Part shown: one piece after another, positions 1-6,718 of the stretch
Position numbering within the stretch: the stretch's first letter is position 1
Layout: every line of letters starts with the position of its first letter
From: a virus
Virus record (IMG/VR): IMGVR_UViG_3300024308_000188
Location: 124,001 to 188,000 of that record
Length of the DNA stretch: 64,000 nt
Strand: one strand, 5' to 3'
Program-made: the position numbers and the translations under genes
The notes under the pieces: generated by a model
What the model was told of the DNA's origin: nothing
Database searches by the model: none
The model's input: the letters and a program-made list of their open reading frames with translations, nothing else

Positions 1-1
1 T

Positions 2-127
2 GATCTGCTTACCGGAATTCCAGCTGGTGAAACTAAAATGGAATCCATTGAACATCTTGTAACAGCAGTTAAGATAGTCACAACTGGCGAAGCCCGTATA
101 GTTCTGTCTATCAAAGACAGTATATAA
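2..127 (+). CDS. 3' end of a gene cut by the window edge, unknown product
   Basis: An open frame runs from the window edge to a TAA at 125-127 and encodes the last 41 residues of a protein. The visible part (DLLTGIPAGETKMESIEHLV at its start, ending IVLSIKDSI) looks like folded alpha/beta sequence and has no low-complexity bias. The start lies upstream of the window, so neither length nor family can be judged. It is followed by about 400 bases without a convincing gene. Confidence 0.6.
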   Translation, partial: DLLTGIPAGETKMESIEHLVTAVKIVTTGEARIVLSIKDSI

Positions 128-500
128 ATTTCCCTGACCTGCCAAACTTTGCATGTATTTGTTTGGCAACTAAACTCAGGAACTGGATTGTGTCTGCGCT
201 ACATCCTTTCCGATAGTTTGTGTAAGAATTTCTTACGGTCTTTTTTATTTCGGCACTCTAGCGTCCTCTAAGTGCTGTTTCTGGTCGCAAGACTGGTTTT
301 ACAAAACAAGCTTATTCGTTTGCATCGACATGCGAGATACGTGAGTAGCTGTCATGAGAAATTCTTTGTTTTGTATTAGCGCCACCGAATCTGATTGGCG
401 ATCTGATCACGTTTATCAAAGCATATAAGATAGATGGTTATAGTGTAATGCTTTCCACTAGAAGCTGTTTGTTGAAATTGCTTTTCAGTGACTTTCCATG

Positions 501-524
<24 letters not shown>
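128..524 (+). ncRNA. non-coding stretch rich in perfect inverted repeats; possible structured RNA
   Basis: No ORF here looks like a gene, but short perfect helices follow one another: 133-137/176-180 enclosing 140-147/161-168 (8 bp); 253-257/271-275; 281-286/291-296, closed by a GCAA tetraloop and followed by TTTT; 301-309/366-374 (9 bp); 380-384/396-400; 418-424/448-454 (7 bp) enclosing 425-428/438-441; and 496-503/512-519 (8 bp, CCATGTTT with AAACATGG). This density is unusual for a phage intergenic region and resembles the stretch at 1166-2231. It may be one structured RNA, several small RNAs, or the leader of the tRNA transcript. The strand is assumed from the neighbours; no promoter could be assigned. 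Confidence 0.35.
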
Positions 525-613
<89 letters not shown>

Positions 614-618
614 CAAAA

Positions 619-702
619 ATGCTTCCAGATTATTCAGAATTAAAACCCTATCTGCTTTCTCTTGTTTTAGTTTTTGTTATTTTGATTGCGCTTAGTTTTT
701 GA
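619..702 (+). CDS. tiny single-span membrane protein (27 aa), tentative
   Basis: A short frame begins ATG at 619, ten bases after an AGGT, and encodes 27 residues: a short polar head (MLPDYSELKP) followed by one continuous hydrophobic segment (YLLSLVLVFVILIALSF) that would span a membrane. It starts 20 bases after the tRNA. A Shine-Dalgarno-like site and a clean transmembrane helix favour a real peptide, but at this length chance cannot be excluded. Function unknown. Confidence 0.4.
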   Translation: MLPDYSELKPYLLSLVLVFVILIALSF

Positions 703-773
703 TTCCAACACTAAACTTATTTCAGTTAGCTAAGTAACTTAAGATAGTCCTGCACTTAGCCGCGTAGGAGACT

Positions 774-851
774 ATGAAAAGTTTGTGGTTTAAGTGTATC
801 ACTGAACAGGAATCTTTATTTGGTAATCATTTATGGAACCAGAGTTTTTAA
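774..851 (+). CDS. small ORF (25 aa) overlapping the next gene
   Basis: ATG at 774 sits six bases after a strong AGGAG and opens a 25-codon frame (MKSLWFKCITEQ...) ending at TAA 849-851. It overlaps the following 110-aa gene, which has a poor ribosome site of its own, by 19 bases in another frame. The arrangement suggests a leader peptide that couples translation into the downstream gene. No homology can be recognised at this length. Confidence 0.5.
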   Translation: MKSLWFKCITEQESLFGNHLWNQSF

Positions 852-1165
852 ATTGCCCTGAATTTTATTCTAAACATTTTCTTGAACTTAACAATAAAGA
901 AAAATTCTGCGCTTTTTATTGGAGTCAGATGCGAAGATTTACAACGCTTAAGCAAGCTTTAACTTCTTTACCTGCAAATAGAATACCTTACAGATGCGCT
1001 TTAATTGTTTTGCGCGAAAAGAAATGTCGTTGGCCTGAAGTAGAATTCTTGATAGCCCAAACTTCTTACTCAAAAGGTTTGTATTTGAATTACATGAAAA
1101 TTTTAGTTGAACGAAACCAATTGACTACAGAAGAATTTGAAGATATTTTGAATATGTTAAAGTAG
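833..1165 (+). CDS. hypothetical protein, 110 aa
   Basis: Encodes a small protein of mixed charge rich in aromatic residues (FYSKHF, FCAFYWSQMRRF), probably helical, with three cysteines and no recognisable motif. Its ATG lacks a good Shine-Dalgarno site but lies inside the preceding 25-codon ORF, so it may be translated by coupling. The stop codon TAG at 1163-1165 touches the first base-paired segment of the structured non-coding region that follows. Not recognised as any family. Confidence 0.75.
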   Translation: MEPEFLNCPEFYSKHFLELNNKEKFCAFYWSQMRRFTTLKQALTSLPANRIPYRCALIVLREKKCRWPEVEFLIAQTSYSKGLYLNYMKILVERNQLTTEEFEDILNMLK

Positions 1166-2070
1166 ATTCCACTTTAGATCTGCAAGCAGAGACATTTTTT
1201 GTCTTAGGTCAGAACAGCCGTTGCTTGTGCGCTGGTATGCAGTGCAAAGTTTATTATGTCAAGCTAGATCCCTTGACTAGACTTTATACGAAGTAGCCTA
1301 ACTTCGAGATTTTTAGTGGAATCTCCTTTAACATCTTTGTCTGTTCGATCTCCTTTTAGGTACGTGGGGTTCCAAGCAAGTTGTGTCGAACAGGCATTCT
1401 AATTTTTCGCGGCATTAGTTTAAGCAGTCCTTGAAAAAGTTTTGTGTGAGGCGGATTCTTCCTTGCCGCTGTGCTGATGAACTTATAGAGGAAAAACAAC
1501 GAGACAATACTTGCGTCCCTCCAAGTCGGTTAGTATTGTGAGTATCTCACGCACTCATTCGTTATTTCAAAACATGAACGTGCTGACGCGAACTCCCGCT
1601 GAGAGTACAAACCTTAATCTAGCATTAAGCAATGTTTAGACTTTGAATTGTTGTAGGTTTTTGGACTTTTTTCCTTGCTCCAATTCTTGGGTCGTGTATT
1701 TGAAATGCCGCTATACAGGAATATTCATGGTAACTATATTCATCTTTTTTCTAACGATTTGTATTAACCGCGAAAACAATTTACGGCGGTCATCCGTAGA
1801 AAGTTTTCGTATAACAACTAACATTCAACGCATAACAGATTACTTTGACCTTAAAGGTTGGTTAACTGTTCGCGTTGTACAAGTTGAGCATAAACCTGCT
1901 CACTATAAGCACTCGTTGATATGATGCTTGGCGATTTGTTATTTACATGACTCCTTATCTTGTTGAGAGGGTAAGAACAAATCTCGGTAGCCGTAATACC
2001 GATATTAAATAATCCAGCAGGTGGGTTTGTTGTTCGCATTTTGGACAAGGAAACCAAACCCACCGAATCA

Positions 2071-2177
2071 AATAGATTTTTGTTCTGACGGTAAGATTCA
2101 ACTTTCGCACTGGCTTTGTTCGAGCACCAGTACATATTACAGTCTGTTGCGTTTTGCCGTCAGAACAAAAATCTATT
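2071..2177. repeat. perfect 21-bp inverted repeat with a 65-nt loop
   Basis: The arms at 2071-2091 and 2157-2177 are exact reverse complements (first arm begins AATAGATTTTTG; second ends AAAAATCTATT). The 65-nt loop contains a second hairpin, ACTGG...CCAGT. It is the longest perfect helix in the window and forms the 3' part of the structured region, just ahead of the terminator. It could close a domain of a large RNA or be an RNase III target. Confidence 0.85.
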
Positions 2178-2183
2178 AAACAC

Positions 2184-2209
2184 AAGGCCACTTTGCTGTG
2201 GCCTTTTTT
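2184..2209 (+). terminator. intrinsic terminator upstream of tmk
   Basis: AAGGCCAC (2184-2191), a six-base loop, GTGGCCTT (2198-2205) and a run of T residues to 2209 form a classic Rho-independent terminator. It ends the hairpin-rich non-coding region and separates it from tmk, whose start lies 23 bases downstream. Confidence 0.85.
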
Positions 2210-2231
2210 GATCTTAACTGGGGAAATAACT

Positions 2232-2867
2232 ATGCAAGGTAAATTTTTTGTACTTGAAGGATTGGATGGTGTTGGTAAAAGTGAACAAGCAAAAATATTG
2301 ACGGCAAATCTTACTAAAATATTTGGCCCGACTATTCAAGTACGCGAACCTGGAGGAACTCCGATTGCAGAACAGATACGTACTGTGGTAAAAGGTAATG
2401 CTAATAACTCTGATGAAAAGTTTACTGTAGAAGCAGAAACTCTTTTAATGTTTGCTGCCAGAGCGCAATTGGTTCCTTACGTAAGATCACAACTTGCCGC
2501 TGGCGTTAATGTTGTTGCAGATCGTTGGGATTTTTCAACAAGAGCTTTTCAGTGTGGAGGTAAAGGTTTTCCACTTGAGCACTTTTATAACCTGCGTAAA
2601 ATACTGAGTTTAGATACCTTGGTTCCTGATATGATTTTTTACGGAACTAACTCAGGCAAAGTAAAAGAGCCTGAAGATCGAATTGAGTTTGAGTATTTTG
2701 AGTTCAGAGAAAAGATTGGTGCCGAATATGACCGCATGTTTGCTCTTAGCAATATGGATCATACTGTTGCGAAAAGTTTAGTCACTTTCGACATAAATGG
2801 AGTTAGTATTGAAGATACTGCGGAAATGATTTTAATGTGTGCGCGTAAAGCTTTTGGTGATGTATGA
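2232..2867 (+). CDS. tmk: thymidylate kinase (dTMP kinase)
   Basis: Phosphorylates dTMP to dTDP with ATP, feeding dTTP synthesis for phage replication. The 211-aa product has the family motifs in order: P-loop EGLDGVGKS (residues 9-17), REPGGT (38-43) for dTMP binding, and a DRW motif near residue 97 in a context like the usual DR(Y/W)xxSxxAYQ. Length is normal for the family. I chose ATG 2232 because it follows GGGG and begins right at the P-loop strand; a longer frame from 2154 would run back through the terminator. The next gene overlaps by ATGA at 2864, so the two are probably co-translated. Confidence 0.92.
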   Translation: MQGKFFVLEGLDGVGKSEQAKILTANLTKIFGPTIQVREPGGTPIAEQIRTVVKGNANNSDEKFTVEAETLLMFAARAQLVPYVRSQLAAGVNVVADRWDFSTRAFQCGGKGFPLEHFYNLRKILSLDTLVPDMIFYGTNSGKVKEPEDRIEFEYFEFREKIGAEYDRMFALSNMDHTVAKSLVTFDINGVSIEDTAEMILMCARKAFGDV

Positions 2868-3307
2868 GAATATTATGCCACTTAAACAGCCCTAGACTCA
2901 CATTTTCTGGTGTGCGTTGGACAATGGCCGAAGCCTATCGAAAACTTTCTGATTTTGCAGAACTTAGTTCTGCGGATAAAAATCGAATAGTGGCCGAAGC
3001 AGGACAAGCTACCGTTCGCGTATTTTCAAGCGTATTCATTGATAAAGATCTTGTTACTGAGATTACTTTCCTACCTACCAATGAAATGACTTTGCAGCAA
3101 ATTGAAGAATACGAAATTCTATCTGTCGATCTTTCCGATGAAAAATTAAAACCTGCCGAACTCAGTGCTTTGATTGATCGCATATCAAATCCCGATAAAG
3201 GCAAGATAATGATTTTATCTGGAACCAAAGTTAAAGAAGCTCCGAGGCTTTCTCCTTCTTTAACACGCGCAATTAAAAAAGCACTGAAAATAAAACATCC
3301 AAGTTAG
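2864..3307 (+). CDS. hypothetical protein, 147 aa, coupled to tmk
   Basis: Starts at the ATGA overlap with tmk. An internal ATG at 2924 (MAEAYRKL) is an alternative start, so the first 20 residues are uncertain. The product is mostly helical with beta segments and ends in a basic stretch (TRAIKKALKIKHPS). No recognisable motif. Followed by a bidirectional terminator shared with the convergent gene at 3347-3550. Confidence 0.8.
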   Translation: MRILCHLNSPRLTFSGVRWTMAEAYRKLSDFAELSSADKNRIVAEAGQATVRVFSSVFIDKDLVTEITFLPTNEMTLQQIEEYEILSVDLSDEKLKPAELSALIDRISNPDKGKIMILSGTKVKEAPRLSPSLTRAIKKALKIKHPS

Positions 3308-3312
3308 ATCAA

Positions 3313-3342
3313 AAAAGGGAACCTCTTTCGGGGTTCCCTTTT
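3313..3342. terminator. bidirectional intrinsic terminator between convergent genes
   Basis: AAAAGGGAACC (3313-3323) pairs perfectly with GGTTCCCTTTT (3332-3342). The A-rich and T-rich arms let it act on both strands. It separates the plus-strand gene ending at 3307 from the minus-strand gene ending at 3347. Confidence 0.85.
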
Positions 3343-3346
3343 GCAT

Positions 3347-3550
3347 TTATTCTGACAGTTGTTTAAAGCGATCTAAAAATTGACCGTCCTTGGCTTTTTC
3401 TGGACTTGCCAATAGTAATGTTGCAAGTCTGTATATTCCACGTTGTTTGTTATCACTGCTATTACGCAATTCAAAATTTTCTGCAATTGACTTTTCAAGA
3501 TCCTCCAGAGTTTTAGTTCCTTCGATCACTTCTTGAATAACTTCTTTCAT
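3347..3550 (-). CDS. hypothetical protein, 67 aa, isolated minus-strand gene
   Basis: A lone minus-strand gene inside a plus-strand region. The start at 3550 (MKEVIQEVIEGTKTLEDLEK) follows a strong AAAGGAGATT site, which is why I prefer it over the longer frame to 3649 that would run into the promoter box at 3641. The product is short, helical and of mixed charge, with no known motif. It converges on the shared terminator at 3313-3342. Its transcription opposes the neighbours, so it may be expressed under different conditions, for example as a small early inhibitor, but this is speculation. Confidence 0.75.
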   Translation of the reverse strand: MKEVIQEVIEGTKTLEDLEKSIAENFELRNSSDNKQRGIYRLATLLLASPEKAKDGQFLDRFKQLSE

Positions 3551-3640
3551 AATAATCTCCTTTAGTAGTACCCTTAAATTACTAACAAGTATGACCTTCA
3601 AATTTAACAAAAATCGTTGAAAGTTGCTGAACTGATCCAA

Positions 3641-3687
3641 GTGTGTCAAAAATAGCTATATACATGATCCTACATTTTTGCTATAAT
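3641..3687 (+). promoter_or_regulatory. composite promoter element, copy 1
   Basis: Box GTGTGTCAAAAA starts at 3641 and TATAAT is at 3682-3687, 41 bp from box start to -10 start. The -35 position (3659-3664, TATACA) is weak. The A5T of the box can pair with ATTTTT at 3673-3678. The transcript would begin near CACATTGAAACA and reads into the gene at 3727. Confidence 0.8.
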
Positions 3688-3726
3688 AGGCACATTGAAA
3701 CAGCGAAGAATCTACGAGGTATTAAA

Positions 3727-4053
3727 ATGAAAGTGTCGGTATCAAATAAAAAGTTTGTTAGAAGCTGCGGTGTAGGTTTGACAGAAGTTAAACTGCTGGA
3801 TTTTATTAAATTAGATGCAGCTTTATTGGGAAAAGATCCTTTACTAGATTCTGAAACATTCTATCAGGTTATATCTATTCAGGAGTTAAATAAAAGTTAT
3901 ATTGAAAGTTTGGATGCTTTTTGTCCACAATCTTTCGTACTCGTTCTTTTAGATAACCATGTTCGCAGAACCGCAAAAGGCTCTTTTGAAAAACTGTGTT
4001 TTTCAGTAGAAATAACTGAAGATGAACTTTACAATGTAACAGTTAAGAAGTAA
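3727..4053 (+). CDS. hypothetical protein, 108 aa
   Basis: First gene after promoter copy 1. ATG 3727 follows GAGGT by six bases; a longer frame from 3643 would overlap the promoter and is rejected. The product (MKVSVSNKKFVRSCGVGLTE...) is alpha/beta with no recognisable motif. It leads a compact operon with the genes at 4064, 4432 and 4829. Confidence 0.85.
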   Translation: MKVSVSNKKFVRSCGVGLTEVKLLDFIKLDAALLGKDPLLDSETFYQVISIQELNKSYIESLDAFCPQSFVLVLLDNHVRRTAKGSFEKLCFSVEITEDELYNVTVKK

Positions 4054-4063
4054 GGAAAAGTTT

Positions 4064-4435
4064 ATGAATGATTTAATTAAAGTAGCACCGGTTGTTGAAG
4101 GTGAGTTGATAGTTGATCCTATTGAATACTCGATTACTATTGAACAAATACAATCTTTTTTAGTCAGGACGATGAATCAACCTGTATCTACACGCATCAG
4201 ATTTTACAATGATGTTATTTTTGAAAAATATTCTTACATTCATTTTGATGAAGAAAACGGATGGCAATTCTATCACGGTCATGATGAAAAGTTTATGCCT
4301 TGGTCTTGGGTAGATGACATTGAAGAAATCTATCGTGATTGTGATATTCAAGAAATACTTGATTACAACGATGGTTGGGTATTTTACGATCTTGACGGTG
4401 GCCGTAATAAACAACTTGTGTTGGGTGATGTATGA
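4064..4435 (+). CDS. hypothetical acidic protein, 123 aa
   Basis: Starts ten bases after the previous gene, following AAGGAAAAG. The protein is acidic and rich in Trp, Tyr and Phe (for example FMPWSWVDDIEEIYRD). No motif recognised. Its stop overlaps the next start as ATGA, so it is likely produced together with the oxygenase-like protein at 4432. Confidence 0.85.
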   Translation: MNDLIKVAPVVEGELIVDPIEYSITIEQIQSFLVRTMNQPVSTRIRFYNDVIFEKYSYIHFDEENGWQFYHGHDEKFMPWSWVDDIEEIYRDCDIQEILDYNDGWVFYDLDGGRNKQLVLGDV

Positions 4436-4827
4436 TCAAAAAGTTTGTTGATAACCTGCGAAATTACTTTCGGTGGAAAGACGGCAGACAAGGAACCGGA
4501 TATAAAAAGTTTGAGATTTTAATCAGCAAGCGCTTTAATCTGGATTTTCATATTCTGCGCTATGAAGCCGGAAGCAGCATTCCATACCACTTTGATCGTG
4601 TTGGTAAGGATTACGAACACCATAGAATCAACATTGTGATTTTTCCTGCAAAAGTTGGCGGTGAATTTCGTTATGATCAATTCAATAAGTTTGGTCATAA
4701 AAACAAGGTTACACACTTCGGCCCGTTAGTTTATTTTCGACCTGATTTAATTGGACACTCTGTTTCTTACATTGAGTCTGGCACTCGTTATGTATTATCA
4801 ATTGGTTTTCTGAAAAAGGTGAAATAA
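4432..4827 (+). CDS. small 2-oxoglutarate/Fe(II) oxygenase-like protein
   Basis: The 131-aa product resembles the compact double-stranded beta-helix of prolyl-4-hydroxylase-type dioxygenases. Visible parts are HxD at H53-D55 (YHFDRV), a strand RINIVIF, GGEFRY (76-81), and a distal His H109 followed ten residues later by Arg R119 in RYVLSIGF. His-Asp-His would bind iron and the Arg would bind 2-oxoglutarate. At 131 aa it is close to a minimal catalytic core. The substrate cannot be inferred; phage members may act on proteins or on modified bases. It overlaps the acidic gene upstream by ATGA. A non-catalytic relative with the same fold is the main alternative. Confidence 0.55.
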   Translation: MIKKFVDNLRNYFRWKDGRQGTGYKKFEILISKRFNLDFHILRYEAGSSIPYHFDRVGKDYEHHRINIVIFPAKVGGEFRYDQFNKFGHKNKVTHFGPLVYFRPDLIGHSVSYIESGTRYVLSIGFLKKVK

Positions 4828-4828
4828 C

Positions 4829-5440
4829 ATGAAAGACTTAACAAACAAAATGGTTGAAGTTTCTCGTTGGTTAGCATTGCAAAGTACATTTTTATCAAGG
4901 GGTTTGCGTTCTTTGGCCGATGCTGAAAAGTTGTGGCAAGCTTTTGAAGGCAAGTATGCTGATTCAGAAGATTCCCGTGAAAAACGAATTGAGATCTTGG
5001 GTTACGATCCAATCGATTTAACAGCTGAAAAAATCTCTACTGGAAAGAAACCAACTGTAAGTACGGCAGATCGTTTATTACCAAAGACCTGCTATTTTGT
5101 CGGTGAGGATGGAGTTATTTTTTCTATTTACCCACGCGATTTTAAAACTAGCGAAGGACGTTACATTATTCGCACCAACTTTGCTGGCTACAACGGATTG
5201 ATTTACATTCAAGGAAATGAAGTAAACGCGATTGCACCTGCCGATGAAAACGGCCAAAGTTTGATCCTGAATAGTTATCAGCTGTGGACATCATTGCCAG
5301 AGTTGGCTGTTGAAATAGATTCTGACAAGACTAAATTGGATGCAAACTTTTTAGCCGAATTCGACAAAATGAAACATGCAATGTATGTTTCAATGGTTGG
5401 AAAAGAAATGGCCGATTCTATCTTTGATTTTGAGCAATAA
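4829..5440 (+). CDS. hypothetical protein, 203 aa
   Basis: Starts one base after the oxygenase-like gene ends. Helical N-terminus (about 1-60), a beta-rich middle (CYFVGEDGVIFSIYPRDF) and a helical C-terminus ending SIFDFEQ. No family recognised. It closes the operon that begins at 3727; the next composite element starts 15 bases after its stop. Confidence 0.85.
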   Translation: MKDLTNKMVEVSRWLALQSTFLSRGLRSLADAEKLWQAFEGKYADSEDSREKRIEILGYDPIDLTAEKISTGKKPTVSTADRLLPKTCYFVGEDGVIFSIYPRDFKTSEGRYIIRTNFAGYNGLIYIQGNEVNAIAPADENGQSLILNSYQLWTSLPELAVEIDSDKTKLDANFLAEFDKMKHAMYVSMVGKEMADSIFDFEQ

Positions 5441-5455
5441 CATCAACTAAACCAA

Positions 5456-5502
5456 GTGTGTCAAAAATAGGGGTGGCTTCGGCTGCCCTTTTTTGGTATA
5501 AT
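5456..5502 (+). promoter_or_regulatory. composite terminator-promoter element, copy 2
   Basis: The clearest composite copy. After the box GTGTGTCAAAAA (5456-5467), GGGTGGC (5471-5477) pairs with GCTGCCC (5482-5488, two G-T pairs) across a UUCG tetraloop and is followed by six T residues, a textbook intrinsic terminator. TATAAT at 5497-5502 begins two bases after the T-run, with GG before it. It would end the upstream operon and start the next. The initial transcript contains CAATGGTTAAGGCAA. Confidence 0.85.
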
Positions 5503-5562
5503 GTATTCAATGGTTAAGGCAAGAACCATGTCAAATCTTGCCAAACATAAGAGAATCTAGTT

Positions 5563-5970
5563 ATGTCACAAGCACGAATCAATTTGAAAAGTTTAATGCG
5601 CGTTACACTGAAAGATCGTAAAGGCACTTTCACTATACTGTCTTTTCGTTTTTCATCGAATCCAACTAAAACCATGATCACTTGCATGGCGGATTCTGAC
5701 GACGAAATTTGTCATACCACGGAAGAAAATGTCGAAAAAGTTGTTTGCTACGATATTCGCAGCAATGGCTTGCAGGAAAGTACGGTCATGAACTATCTGA
5801 CTGACGATAAACATTTTGATGTTAATGATCCTGAAGCTGACATCTACGCTGCGGTTTCAGATGCGCTAAGTGCCAAAGGTGCTAACCGAATCAAAGACGA
5901 ATTCCAGCGCCAAATAAACACACTGGACTACGATTCGATCAAAGAAAAGTTGGTAGCTCTGGCTCAGTAA
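5563..5970 (+). CDS. hypothetical protein, 135 aa
   Basis: First gene after promoter copy 2, with GAGAATCT upstream of the ATG. Basic N-terminus (MSQARINLKSLMRVTLKDRK) leading into an acidic body (ADSDDEI, DVNDPEAD). No motif recognised. A hairpin with T-run follows at 5979-6005. Confidence 0.85.
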   Translation: MSQARINLKSLMRVTLKDRKGTFTILSFRFSSNPTKTMITCMADSDDEICHTTEENVEKVVCYDIRSNGLQESTVMNYLTDDKHFDVNDPEADIYAAVSDALSAKGANRIKDEFQRQINTLDYDSIKEKLVALAQ

Positions 5971-5978
5971 AATCATTC

Positions 5979-6005
5979 GGTGGCTTTCGGGCCACCAACT
6001 TTTTG
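5979..6005 (+). terminator. hairpin with T-tract between genes
   Basis: GGTGGC (5979-5984) pairs with GCCACC (5991-5996), followed by AACTTTTT. The T-run is separated by two bases, so termination may be partial and allow read-through into the gene at 6018. Confidence 0.6.
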
Positions 6006-6017
6006 GGAGAAAAGTTT

Positions 6018-6707
6018 ATGCGTAAACTTACCACGGAAGTAGTTTTTCAAGTGCTTCATTTGCTGATGCAATCAACTAAGGCTATGCCTGAAGTTTCTTT
6101 GCAGGGAAGTCGCGTGTACATTTTCGGCAAACTTTTTGCACAATCAAATGAGGCTCGTGAAATTCTCAGACTGTGTGCAAAGCAATGTCACAGGCAAGAA
6201 CGAGCTGAACCAACTTTACCGACTGTCGCAAGTAAGTTTTTCATGGATCGTTATGAGAACGATTTTATCAAGACAGTCGTTCAAAATACAGCGACAGGTC
6301 GAATTACTGAATTTACTTTGATGGACATTACTATCGGTCTTGCGCCTGAAGCAAGTTATGATGTTTTCGATCAAACGATGGAAGCCAACGCTTTTTCTCA
6401 GTACCTGAAGTTTCATGTGACACAAGCTCATACAAAAGTTTGTTTCGCAAAGAATATCGATATGAGAATCAATCATGGTTTACCTATCGGCCTTAGCATT
6501 CACCAACTGGTCAACAAAAAAGTTGGTGTTTTTCTCAGTAACGATCTGGTCAATGTTGACGTTCTTTCTTACACAGATTTGAAAGATGTTGCTAAAACTC
6601 GTGATGGACGTAAGCAACCTTTTGCCCTCGACATACAAGTTTTGTGTGAAGGCAAAAAACTTTTCATCAAGTCAAATTTAATAAGCAGTTTAGTTGCTGA
6701 TAAATAA
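6018..6707 (+). CDS. hypothetical protein, 229 aa
   Basis: ATG 6018 follows GGGAGAA; the alternative TTG at 6003 lies inside the preceding T-tract and is less likely. The protein starts with helices (MRKLTTEVVFQVLHLLMQST) and contains beta segments later (KVGVFLSNDLVNVDVLSY). No motif recognised. Spaced 11 bases from the next gene. Confidence 0.85.
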   Translation: MRKLTTEVVFQVLHLLMQSTKAMPEVSLQGSRVYIFGKLFAQSNEAREILRLCAKQCHRQERAEPTLPTVASKFFMDRYENDFIKTVVQNTATGRITEFTLMDITIGLAPEASYDVFDQTMEANAFSQYLKFHVTQAHTKVCFAKNIDMRINHGLPIGLSIHQLVNKKVGVFLSNDLVNVDVLSYTDLKDVAKTRDGRKQPFALDIQVLCEGKKLFIKSNLISSLVADK

Positions 6708-6718
6708 CCGGAGAATCT

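Larger units (their letters stand above)
1166..2231 (+). ncRNA. candidate large structured non-coding RNA of about 1 kb ending in a terminator
   Basis: About 1,070 bases lack a convincing gene but hold a near-continuous series of perfect helices. A 10-bp helix 1164-1173/1315-1324 encloses hairpins at 1190-1204, 1258-1277 and 1289-1306. Then 1341-1348/1386-1393 (8 bp); 1504-1511/1532-1539 (8 bp); 1538-1550; 1613-1629; 1771-1777/1803-1809 stacked through a symmetric 4x4 internal loop on 1782-1786/1794-1798; 1826-1831/1872-1877 stacked on 1834-1838/1866-1870; 1885-1902; 1907-1911/1925-1929; 1933-1940/1976-1983 (8 bp); 1984-2002; 2020-2029/2055-2064 (10 bp); and 2071-2091/2157-2177, a perfect 21-bp helix with a nested hairpin. 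A terminator follows at 2184-2209. The size, ornate folding and tRNA nearby recall the GOLLD and ROOL classes of large phage RNAs, but I cannot assign a family by eye. Weak ORFs here (1643-1924 and minus-strand frames) run through the helices and look spurious. Confidence 0.55.

Noticed and set aside
1643-1924. 93-aa plus-strand ORF in the non-coding region
   Set aside because: It has no convincing ribosome site, unusual composition, and runs straight through several perfect RNA helices (1771-1809, 1826-1877, 1885-1902). Structure explains the sequence better.
2110-2131. tRNA-like T-arm (TTGTTCGAGCACCAGT)
   Set aside because: No acceptor or anticodon stem can be built around it; it is the nested hairpin of the 21-bp inverted repeat.
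1851-2191. Minus-strand ORFs (94 and 78 aa)
   Set aside because: They overlap the 21-bp helix, the 10-bp helix and the region next to the terminator, and have no ribosome sites.
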